Shown: positions 57,033 to 64,000 of the stretch, in pieces
How the letters are laid out: every line of letters begins with the position of its first letter
Numbering within the stretch: the first letter of the stretch is position 1
From: RYN-230 sp963704995
GTDB taxonomy: Bacteria > Actinomycetota > Actinomycetes > Streptosporangiales > Streptosporangiaceae
Direction: 5' to 3'
Length of the DNA: 64,000 bases
Assembly: GCA_963704995.1 (NCBI GenBank)
Contig: CAVPIM010000009.1
Span: 1,240,001-1,304,000, forward strand
Translations under genes and position numbers: made by a program
The notes under the pieces: generated by a model
What the model saw: the letters and a program-made list of their open reading frames with translations, nothing else
What the model was told of the DNA's origin: nothing
Databases searched by the model: none

Positions 57033-57875
57033 TTACCCCGGCGACGCGCCGCCCGTGGACGAGGCCGCCGGGCCGGACTGCACTTCCGAGTACGGCCGGG
57101 ACTGCCACAGCGCCCAGTCCGCCGACACATCCCCGGCCGTCCGCAGCAGCATCGGCAGGTACTCCCCGGTCAGCTGCTCCACGCTCGTCTCCGCCGCGTG
57201 CACGGTCACGTTCATGGCCGCCCGGACCGCCCCGGTGCCGTCCCGCACCGGCGCGGCGATCGACCGGATGCCCGGCGCCAGTTCCTCGTCGGCCAGGGCC
57301 CACCCGCGGGCCCGGATCGTGCACAGCTCCGCGCCGAAGGCCGCAGGATCCCGGGGCAGGAACCGCGGCAGCCCGGAGCGGCTCGGCTGGGCCAGCACCT
57401 CGGCCAGCTCGCCCGGGTCCAGCGCCGCGAGCAGGACCTTGCCCTGTGAGGTGTAGGCGGCCGGGAACCGGGTCCCGATCTCGACCCGCAGCGTGATCAG
57501 CTTGGGCACGGCGACCCGCGCGACGTAGACGATGTCCGAGCCGTCCAGCTGGGACATGGACGACGACTCGCCGGTCTGGGCGACGAGCCGCTCCAGGTGG
57601 GGGCGGCCGACTTCCCACAGGCCCAGCGACGCGACGAAGGCCATCCCGAGCGACAGGACCCGGGGCGTGAGCGAGAACTGGCCCTCGGCCAGGCGGACGA
57701 ACCCCAGCTCCTCCAGGGTCAGCAGCAGCCGCCGTGCGGTGGGCCGGTGCAGGCCGGACACCTCGGCGATCTCACTCAGGCTCATCCGCGGCCGCTCGGC
57801 GCTGAAGCACTGCAGCACGTCCAGCCCGCGGGCCAGCGACTCGACAAAGTCGGGGCCTTCCCCACGTCCGGCCAT
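57033..57875 (-). CDS. IclR-family transcriptional regulator
   Basis: A 280-residue regulator: winged HTH (residues 12–75, SLARGLDVLQCFSAERPRMSLSEIAEVSGLHRPTARRLLLTLEELGFV) and an IclR effector domain (HLERLVAQTGESSSMSQLDGSDIVYVARV, PAAYTSQGKVLLAALDPGEL, ALADEELAPGIRSIAAPVRD). It resembles the PcaR/PobR group of aromatic-degradation regulators. ATG follows GGAGGG. It diverges from an FAD monooxygenase, which it probably controls. Confidence 0.93.
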   Translation of the reverse strand: MAGRGEGPDFVESLARGLDVLQCFSAERPRMSLSEIAEVSGLHRPTARRLLLTLEELGFVRLAEGQFSLTPRVLSLGMAFVASLGLWEVGRPHLERLVAQTGESSSMSQLDGSDIVYVARVAVPKLITLRVEIGTRFPAAYTSQGKVLLAALDPGELAEVLAQPSRSGLPRFLPRDPAAFGAELCTIRARGWALADEELAPGIRSIAAPVRDGTGAVRAAMNVTVHAAETSVEQLTGEYLPMLLRTAGDVSADWALWQSRPYSEVQSGPAASSTGGASPG

Positions 57876-57914
57876 GCCCGTCCGCCCTCCGAATCGGCCC
57901 TGCGTGCGCCACCC

Positions 57915-57944
57915 TTGACAGTGTCACGTTCGCGCGGGCATCGT
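57915..57944 (+). promoter_or_regulatory. Candidate promoter of the FAD monooxygenase gene
   Basis: TTGACA at 57915 with CATCGT 18 bp downstream, about 75 bp before the GTG start; it overlaps the region upstream of the divergent IclR gene, where IclR would bind. The -10 is weak. Confidence 0.4.
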
Positions 57945-58020
57945 ACTGCCAGGCGCCGCGATGCGTACATCCGTCCGCACCGGTGAGCCGATTTCCGGGA
58001 CATCAAAGGGGAGCCGTTCC

Positions 58021-59787
58021 GTGAGCAACGACGCACCTGCAGCAGAAACCGACGTCCTCGTCATCGGCTCGGGACCGGGCGGGGCCGGGGCCGCGCTGTT
58101 CCTGGCCACGTACGGGACGAAGACCATGGTCGTCACCCGGTACGGGCACCTGTCCGACACGCCCCGGGCCCACATCACCAACCAGCGGACCATGGAGACG
58201 CTGCGCGACATGGGCCTGGAGCAGCGGCTGATGCGCGAGGCCACGCCGTGGGAATGGATGGGCAACACGACGTTCTGCACCAGCCTGGCCGGTGAGGAGC
58301 TGGGCCGGATCCCGTCGTGGGGCACCGACACCCGCCGGCACCACGACTACGAGCTGCAGAGCCCGTGCACCATGCTGGACGCCCCGCAGACCATCACCGA
58401 GCCGGTGATGATGCAGGCGGCGCAGGCCCGCGGGGCCAAGGTCCGGTTCGACACCGAGTACCTGTCCGCCGCCCAGGACGACTCCGGCGTCACCACCCAG
58501 GTCCGCGACCGGCTGACCGGCGCGACGTACGCGATCCGGTCGAAGTACGTGGTCGGCGCGGACGGTGCCCGCAGCAAGGTCGCGGCCGACCTGGACCTGC
58601 CGTTCGAGGGCCCGGGCGCGGTGGGCGGCGCGCTGCACATCATCTTCGAGGCCGACCTGAGCCGGTTCGTGGAGTACCGGCCGTCGGTCCTGTACTGGAT
58701 GGTGCAGCCGGGCGCGGAGAAGGAGGGCGTCGGGCTCGGCGTGCTGCGGATGATCAAGCCGTGGCACGAGTGGATGCTGATGTGGGGTTACGAGGTCGCC
58801 GCCGGGCCGCCCGAGATCACCGACGAGTTCGCCCGCGAGCTGGCCGTCCAGCTGGTCGGGACCGAGGACTTCGAGATGCGGGTGACCTCGCGGCTGCCGT
58901 GGACGGTGAACCACCACTTCGCCACCACGATCTCCCGCGGCCGGGTCTTCTGCGTCGGCGACGCGGTGCACCGGCACCCGCCGACCAACGGCCTCGGCTC
59001 CAACACCTCGATCCAGGACTCCTACAACCTGGCCTGGAAGCTGCACCACGTCGTGGCGGGCCTGGCCAGCCCGGCGCTGCTGGACACCTACAACGCCGAG
59101 CGGGCCCCGGTGGCCCGGCAGATCGTGGAGCGGGCCAACCAGAGCATCGCCGACACCGGCCGCATCGTCGCGGCCCTCGACGTGGACGACACCACCGACG
59201 TGGACAAGCTGAACCGGCAGCTCGCGCTGCGCAAGGCACCCGGCCCGGAGGGCGAGAAGATCCGCGAGAGCCTGCGCGAGGCCATCGCGTACAAGGCGTA
59301 CGAGTTCGACGCGCACGGCGTAGAGCACAACCACCGCTACGCCTCGGCGGCCGTCGTCCCCGACGGCACGGCTTGCCCGGCGTTCACCCGGGACCCGGAG
59401 CTGTACGCGCAGGCCACCACCTGGCCTGGCGCGAAGCTGCCGCACACCTGGGTGACCCGCGAGGGGCACCGCGTCTCCACCCTGGATCTCGCCGGGCACG
59501 GGACGTTCAGCGTGTGGACCGGCATCGGCGGCCAGGCCTGGCTGGATGCGGCGGAGGCGTTCTCGGCTGAGACAGGCCTGCCGGTCACCGCGGTGTCGGT
59601 CGGCCCGGGCCAGCCGTTCGAGGACCCGTACGGCACCTGGGCCGAGCTCCGCGAGATCTCCGACGGCGGCGTGCTCCTGGTCCGCCCGGACCTGTACGTC
59701 GCGGCCCGGCACGCCAGCGCCCCCGACTCCCCCGAGTCGGCCGCGCAGTGGCTCCGCCAGACGCTGACCTCGGTCCTGGGCCGGTAG
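58021..59787 (+). CDS. FAD-dependent phenol-type monooxygenase (TfdB-like)
   Basis: A 588-residue flavoprotein hydroxylase (2,4-dichlorophenol 6-monooxygenase group). FAD GxGxxG motif DVLVIGSGPGGAGAALFLATYG, the middle DG motif VVGADGARSKVA, GRVFCVGDAVHRHPPTNGLGSNTSIQDSYNLAWKL (FAD-ribityl GD motif), and a thioredoxin-like C-terminal domain. GTG 58021 is chosen because GGGGAG lies 8 nt upstream; the frame is open to 57961. Divergent from the IclR regulator, a usual arrangement for aromatic catabolism. Confidence 0.92.
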   Translation: MSNDAPAAETDVLVIGSGPGGAGAALFLATYGTKTMVVTRYGHLSDTPRAHITNQRTMETLRDMGLEQRLMREATPWEWMGNTTFCTSLAGEELGRIPSWGTDTRRHHDYELQSPCTMLDAPQTITEPVMMQAAQARGAKVRFDTEYLSAAQDDSGVTTQVRDRLTGATYAIRSKYVVGADGARSKVAADLDLPFEGPGAVGGALHIIFEADLSRFVEYRPSVLYWMVQPGAEKEGVGLGVLRMIKPWHEWMLMWGYEVAAGPPEITDEFARELAVQLVGTEDFEMRVTSRLPWTVNHHFATTISRGRVFCVGDAVHRHPPTNGLGSNTSIQDSYNLAWKLHHVVAGLASPALLDTYNAERAPVARQIVERANQSIADTGRIVAALDVDDTTDVDKLNRQLALRKAPGPEGEKIRESLREAIAYKAYEFDAHGVEHNHRYASAAVVPDGTACPAFTRDPELYAQATTWPGAKLPHTWVTREGHRVSTLDLAGHGTFSVWTGIGGQAWLDAAEAFSAETGLPVTAVSVGPGQPFEDPYGTWAELREISDGGVLLVRPDLYVAARHASAPDSPESAAQWLRQTLTSVLGR

Positions 59788-59928
59788 CAGGCATCCCTGC
59801 CGACCGCCCAGCCTCCGCATCTACTGGACCGCCGACCTCTTCGACGGTCCGGTCGTCCGGCGCCGCCGTCCTGGCTACGCTCGGGTCATACTATTTCGCA
59901 GGCCATCGTCACACGCCGGCGGCTCCTG

Positions 59929-60855
59929 ATGCCCCGGCTCACTTTGGCCGTCCCCCTGATGGCCCTGGTCCTTACCGCTTGCGCGGTCCCAGGGCCAGCG
60001 GTGACTCACGCGCTCACCAGCCCCTCAGCGAGCGGGCCCGCCCCCTCGGTCTCCGCCGCGGCTCGCCCGAACTCGCCGGCCCCGGCCCGGGCACCGGCCC
60101 GCCCTGCGGATCCGGCAGGCCGGAAAATCACTGCGCCGCCGCCGGTGGCGAGGGCCAGCCACGGCGGCCCGGGGCGATTCCCCCCGACCGCCCGCGGGAG
60201 GCTGGACGGCAAGGTCGTCCTCGTGGATCCAGGCCACAACGGGGGGAATGCCGGCGCACCGTCCATCATCAACCGGCTGATCTGGAACGGCCGGGAAAGC
60301 GAAACGTGTGACACGACCGGCACCGAAACCGACAGCGGGTACACCGAGGCCCAGTTCAACTGGAACGTCGCGCGCTATCTGACCGCCGATCTCCGCGCGC
60401 AGGGAGCAACGGTGGTGCTCACCCGCACCTCGAACGCCGGCGTGGGACCTTGCGTGACGGAGCGGGCCGCCCTCGGTAACGCCCACGCCGACGTGGGCGT
60501 GTCCATCCACGCTGACGGCGGCCCGGCGAACGGGCGCGGGTTCGCCATCCTCGAACCAGTCGCCGATGGGATCAACAACGCCATCGTCTCGCCGTCCACG
60601 GCGCTCGGGGCCGATCTCCGGTCCGCGTTCGCCGCCGGGACCCATGAGCCGGTCAGCTCCTACGACGGGGTGAACGGGATCCAGCCCCGCGACGACCTGG
60701 CGGGGACCAACCTGTCCACCATCCCCAAGGTGTTCATCGAGTGCGCGAACATGCGCAACGCCGCGGACGCCGCGCTGGTCACCTCCCGCGCCTGGCAGGC
60801 CAGGGCCGCCGGGGCGATCGCCACCGGCCTGACCGCCTTCCTCAGAACTCACTGA
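59929..60855 (+). CDS. Lipoprotein N-acetylmuramoyl-L-alanine amidase (Amidase_3)
   Basis: A 308-residue cell-wall hydrolase that cuts the MurNAc–L-Ala bond. Signal peptide with lipobox LTAC (Cys18), a Pro/Ala/Ser-rich linker (20–85), then Amidase_3: VVLVDPGHNGG (Zn His), ESETCDTTGTE, LTRTSNAG, VGVSIHADGG (Zn His) and KVFIECANM with the catalytic Glu. It is like the M. tuberculosis Rv3717/CwlM-type amidases, but exported as a lipoprotein. Confidence 0.92.
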   Translation: MPRLTLAVPLMALVLTACAVPGPAVTHALTSPSASGPAPSVSAAARPNSPAPARAPARPADPAGRKITAPPPVARASHGGPGRFPPTARGRLDGKVVLVDPGHNGGNAGAPSIINRLIWNGRESETCDTTGTETDSGYTEAQFNWNVARYLTADLRAQGATVVLTRTSNAGVGPCVTERAALGNAHADVGVSIHADGGPANGRGFAILEPVADGINNAIVSPSTALGADLRSAFAAGTHEPVSSYDGVNGIQPRDDLAGTNLSTIPKVFIECANMRNAADAALVTSRAWQARAAGAIATGLTAFLRTH

Positions 60856-60883
60856 CTTCCCCAGAACTCACTCAAGACCGGTC

Positions 60884-61258
60884 TCACGCAGACCCAGGCC
60901 CGGGCCGGGGCTGGCGCTGTTCCAGGTCAGCCAGCCGCAGCTCCAGCTGGTCGACCCGGTGCCGCAGGATCTCCAGCTCGGCCTGGTCCGCGATCCGGCG
61001 CTCCGCGGTCCGGCGCAGCCGCGGGGACGCCTCGGCCCGGCCGGCCACCATCGCGAGCGGGACCAGCCGCTGCGGGCCGTGCGGGCCGTCGACCAGCCGG
61101 GACGGGATCTGCCCCGAGCGGTACCAGGTCCGCAGCGCGGCCCGGGACGCCCCGGTCTCGGCGGCGGCCCGCTCCAGCGTCACCCAGTCCGAGCCCTCCA
61201 GCTGGGCGGCCAGCTCCAGTTCGAGCTCCCAGGCGTCGAGCCGGTCTTCCCATTCCAC
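60884..61258 (-). CDS. Small HTH and coiled-coil DNA-binding protein
   Basis: A 124-residue protein with an N-terminal helix (DRLDAWELELELAAQ), a helix-turn-helix (DWVTLERAAAETGASRAALRTWYRSGQIPSRL) with a MerR-like wing, and a C-terminal coiled coil (DQAELEILRHRVDQLELRLADLEQR). GTG 61258, with GGGAGG 8 nt upstream, is chosen; longer starts would run over a palindromic operator. It diverges from the Clp-N gene and probably regulates it. Confidence 0.75.
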   Translation of the reverse strand: MEWEDRLDAWELELELAAQLEGSDWVTLERAAAETGASRAALRTWYRSGQIPSRLVDGPHGPQRLVPLAMVAGRAEASPRLRRTAERRIADQAELEILRHRVDQLELRLADLEQRQPRPGPGSA

Positions 61259-61311
61259 CCGCCGCACCTCCCGGGCCCGCCCCGCCGCTTCCCTTATTTT
61301 CCGCAACGAGA

Positions 61312-61330
61312 ACCATACTATTAGCATGGT
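61312..61330. promoter_or_regulatory. Near-perfect palindromic operator between the HTH and Clp-N genes
   Basis: ACCATACTA-T-TAGCATGGT, one mismatch in 18 paired bases, followed at once by TTGACA (61332–61337) directed toward the Clp-N gene. It is 53 bp from the HTH gene start and 38 bp from the Clp-N start, so one regulator could control both. Confidence 0.7.
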
Positions 61331-61367
61331 ATTGACAGGGTCTAGACCCCCGGGCGACAGTGGCTCC

Positions 61368-62422
61368 ATGTTCGAGCGATTCACCGACCGAGCCCGCCGC
61401 GTAGTCGTCCTGGCCCAGGAAGAGGCCCGCGGGCTGAACCACAACTACATCGGCACCGAGCACCTCCTGCTCGGGCTGCTGGAGCCGGGCGGGGTCGCCG
61501 CCCGGGCCCTGGACCCGCTTCGGGATGACGCCGGCCGGCGCGCGGGAGGAGGTCACGGCCCGGGTCGGCGTGGGCAGCGCAGCCGCCCAAGGGGAAGATC
61601 CCGTTCACCCCGCGAGCCAAGAAGGTCCTCGAACTCTCGCTCCGCGAGGCCCTCAGCCTGCACCACAACTACATCGGCACCGAGCACATCCTGCTCGGCC
61701 TGATCCGGGAAGGCGACGGGGTCGCCGCGCAGATCCTGACCGAGCACGCCGCGGACCTCACAGCGGTCCGCCAGGCCGTGCTCGACCTGCTGCCGCGCGG
61801 CACCAGGCGCTGCAGGGCCGCCGCTGGCTGCGCCGGCGCAACGAGCCTCTCCTCGGCGAGGCGGCCGAGCCCGGCGACTCAGGCGAGCCGGGCGAGGCCG
61901 ACCGGGATGCCGACGACGCCCGCGGCCGACGCCGGGCTGGCCGAGGCGGCCCGGCTGGCCGGGGACCAGCCCGTCGGCTCCCACCATCTGCTGCTGGCCG
62001 CACTGGCGGATCCGGACAGCGCGGCGGCCAGGACCCTGACCGCGCTGGGCGTGAACCTGGACGAGGCCCGCGAGGCGCTCCGCAACGCCCAGGTCTCCGG
62101 CACCAGCGACGAGGCGCCCGAGGAACGGGGCCGGCGTCACATGACCGTTCGCGTGACCGACGCCGGCCTGGTGCTCGAGGTGACCGACCCGGCTCTGGCG
62201 GCCCTGGCCCGGACGGCCGCGGAAGCGCTTGGCGGCCGGGTCCCTGAGCCCGGCAGCATCCCCGGTGACCTGCCGGTCAGCGACAGCCTGGCCCAGGTGT
62301 GGCTGGCCCTGCGCGACAGCCTGGAAGACATCCGCGAGCGTGCGGCCGCCGGTTCCGGGGGCGGCCAGCAAGAAGGCGGCCCGCAGGAAGGCGGCCCGGA
62401 GAAGGGCCGGCCCGCCGCGTAG
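61368..62422 (+). pseudogene. Clp N-terminal (repeat) domain protein, frame-disrupted
   Basis: Reading through several frame changes: first Clp-N repeat FERFTDRARRVVVLAQEEARGLNHNYIGTEHLLLGLLEPGGVAARAL (ATG 61368), MTPAGAREEV, then VPFTPRAKKVLELSLREALSLHHNYIGTEHILLGLIREGDGVAAQIL, and a second part AGLAEAARLAGDQPVGSHHLLLAALADPDSAAARTL. A C-terminal part (to 62422) is unusual. There is no AAA ATPase, so this is a stand-alone Clp-N/MdfA-like adaptor-type protein rather than ClpC. Breaks are near 61515, 61580 and 61800. Its frame can be repaired with few single-base changes. Confidence 0.78.
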
Positions 62423-62443
62423 CAGCCCGGGGGACCAGGTAAA

Positions 62444-62490
62444 GGCGCGGCCGCGCCGGGCGTCCCCGTACGCCCGGGCGCGGCCGCGCC
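62444..62490. terminator. Large GC hairpin between convergent genes
   Basis: Arms beginning GGCGCGGCCGCGCC and ending GGCGCGGCCGCGCC pair over about 20 bp (one bulged G) around CCCCGT. It lies between the Clp-N stop and the 62504 stop and can end transcription on both strands. Confidence 0.75.
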
Positions 62491-62503
62491 GCTTCGTGGT
62501 GGC

Positions 62504-63931
62504 TTACTTCTCGGTGGGCAGCGGGCTGGCCGCCTCGAGCAGTGCGCGGCGCAGGGGACGCTCGTCCACCCGCGGGATCGCGCCGGGCTGACGGTAGCCC
62601 ACCGCCCCCGGCTGGCCGTTCGGGTCGTCGGTGATCTCGCTGAGCGGGCCCGCGCCCTGGTGGATGGCCCGCGCGTTGTCGACGGTCTGGTCCGCGTGCG
62701 CGACCGGCCGGCCCGCACGGGAGATGCCGCCCGCGGCGATCCGGTCGGCCTTCAGCGCCCGCCGGGCCACGACGTGCTCCAGCCGGAAGGCCTGCCGGCG
62801 CATCCGGTCGGCCCGGGCCTGCGAGCGGCTGAGCGCGTCCGCCAGCTGGCGGAGCCGGTCCGTCTCCTCCGAGCCGTCGAGGGCGTGCACCGAGATGACC
62901 ATGATGTTGGCCAGGATGCTCACCGCGGTCAGCGCGGCCGCCACCGTGATCGCGGTCGCGTTCGCGCCGTTGCCCAGGGCCATCAGGACCTCGGACCGCA
63001 TCCGGGCGAACATCAGCAGGCCGAGCACGATCAGCCCGCCGGCGCAGGCGCCGACGACGATCCTGGTCAGCCCGTCCAGATCGGCGGCGGGGATGGTGCC
63101 CGCGTGATCCTTGTGCATCCGCAGCCGGTGCCCGGCGAACGCGAAGCAGCCGTAGGACACCACAGTGATCATCGCGGCCAGGCCGGCCGCGAACGCGAGT
63201 TCCGGCGACATCGGCGCCATCCAGTTGACGTCGGTGATGCCGGACAGGAAGTAGAGCAGCAGGAAGAAGTCGAAGACCAGGACCACCCGCGGCAGCCAGC
63301 GGAACCACCGGGGCAGCCGGTGGTGCTTGCGTGAGCCCTGGTCCCGCTCGGCGGCCACCCGCCGGTCCAGCGCGGTGTGCTCGCCCAGGGTCCGGGCGAA
63401 GGTCCGCCGCCCGCCGTCCGGGTGCCGGACGTGCTCGCCAGGCTGCAGGCTGATCCGGTCGTTCAGGAAGGCCCGGCGGACCTTCAGCCGCCCGGTACGG
63501 GGAGCCATCCAGCCGATCCGCCGGCAGGTGCGGCGGATCACGCCGTCCGCCCGCCGCTTGGCGATGCCGCGCACGACGGTTTCGCCGTAGGTGGCCTCAG
63601 ACGGGTCGTGCGGTGCGGCGATACCTTCCTGCTCGGCCACCAGGGCCGCGATGACGTGCCGGGAGGACCGCCCGGGACGCCCGGCCCGGGCCCGGGTGAG
63701 CCCCATCAGCGCCCGCGGAACCCGCCGGCGCCGCCGGTCGGCTTCGGCGAGATCGATGGAGCTCAGCGCGGTGAGGACCGGCGCCGTCTCGGTGATGTCG
63801 CCGGCCGGGGACGTCATCGCGGCGCCGGCGGCGGCCTGGGGTGCGGGCGGGGCCTGGTCTCCGGTGACCAGTGTGAGGTCGGTCCGGCCGTGCGCGGACG
63901 GCTGCCGACCGGGGAGGCGAGGGGTTCTCAT
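62504..63931 (-). CDS. Conserved hypothetical membrane protein
   Basis: A 475-residue protein: a disordered, Arg-rich N terminus (1–130), a segment with PGEHVRHPDGGRRTFARTLGEHTALDRRVAAERDQ, four TM helices (about residues 215–235, 248–268, 290–310, 330–350), and a Gln/Arg-rich cytoplasmic tail (360–475). No catalytic motif seen. The ATG has GGAGCG upstream. No family named. Confidence 0.7.
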   Translation of the reverse strand: MRTPRLPGRQPSAHGRTDLTLVTGDQAPPAPQAAAGAAMTSPAGDITETAPVLTALSSIDLAEADRRRRRVPRALMGLTRARAGRPGRSSRHVIAALVAEQEGIAAPHDPSEATYGETVVRGIAKRRADGVIRRTCRRIGWMAPRTGRLKVRRAFLNDRISLQPGEHVRHPDGGRRTFARTLGEHTALDRRVAAERDQGSRKHHRLPRWFRWLPRVVLVFDFFLLLYFLSGITDVNWMAPMSPELAFAAGLAAMITVVSYGCFAFAGHRLRMHKDHAGTIPAADLDGLTRIVVGACAGGLIVLGLLMFARMRSEVLMALGNGANATAITVAAALTAVSILANIMVISVHALDGSEETDRLRQLADALSRSQARADRMRRQAFRLEHVVARRALKADRIAAGGISRAGRPVAHADQTVDNARAIHQGAGPLSEITDDPNGQPGAVGYRQPGAIPRVDERPLRRALLEAASPLPTEK

Positions 63932-64000
63932 CGTGGCGCTCCGTTCGGCTGGGTTGAGCCGGCTGGGTTAGCTGGCTGGGTATACGAGGTGGCTGCGGCG

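Noticed and set aside
61368..62422. Complete ClpC ATPase
   Set aside because: Only Clp-N repeat domains are present; there is no AAA module before the stop.

Overview
The window is high-GC DNA (roughly 70 % by eye) from a filamentous-type actinomycete, probably a Streptosporangiales or Streptomyces relative. Evidence: the moaC–mogA–rimJ–sepX gene order, GTG starts, ATGA/GTGA stop-start overlaps, XRE-TPR and HATPase regulator pairs, a SpoIIE phosphatase with PAS and GAF domains, and paired two-component/ABC operons. There are no rRNA genes, no CRISPR array and no prophage structural genes.

Layout. 1–2.6 kb: molybdopterin genes (moaC cut by the window edge, mogA), a RimJ-like acetyltransferase and a SepX/GlpR-like septation membrane protein. 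2.69–4.1 kb: tRNA-Ala(CGC), with an IS481-family element inserted 5 bp after it and a 16–17 bp target duplication of the tRNA 3' end. 4.1–7.2 kb: accessory DNA with a two-gene membrane cassette bracketed by imperfect direct repeats, and an IS256 transposase remnant. 7.2–11.4 kb: a SAM methyltransferase, a DUF7144-like membrane protein, a SulP anion transporter and an Rv1733c-like membrane protein. 12.7–28.0 kb: a defence-island-like block. It holds a complete type II Wadjet operon (jetA–jetB–jetC–jetD, minus strand), a divergent HNH endonuclease gene and a regulator pair. It also holds an unusual nucleotide-metabolism cluster: a P-loop kinase fused to a short adenylosuccinate synthetase resembling phage PurZ (Ser in place of the catalytic Asp), an unrecognised partner protein, and a convergent MazG/HisE-like pyrophosphohydrolase resembling phage MazZ.

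28.5–38 kb: MscL, a secreted GH54 arabinofuranosidase under a LacI-type operator, an MMPL transporter, and an ABC transporter–histidine kinase–response regulator operon. 38–43 kb: decayed GH15 and flavoprotein-reductase fragments, a glucose dehydrogenase and a GH63-type glucosidase. 43.2–46.9 kb: a very large ferritin-like/CDGSH/4Fe-4S/globin-like protein followed by DUF488. 47–64 kb: a secreted beta-helix protein, a SWIM–SNF2 helicase, an amidohydrolase, a RodZ-like HTH–TM–discoidin protein, a SpoIIE phosphatase, an IclR regulator divergent from an FAD monooxygenase, a lipoprotein amidase, an HTH gene divergent from a Clp-N-domain gene, and a membrane protein.

Many otherwise well-conserved genes carry single-base frame changes (jetA, jetB, jetC, the MMPL transporter, the ferritin-like protein, the Clp-N gene, regulators). 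Their number, and the conserved sequence on both sides of each, fits uncorrected indels in a draft assembly at least as well as real decay. I mark these genes as pseudogene because the frame is broken as given; the true cells may have intact genes. Product names come from my own reading of motifs and family memory; no database search was run.
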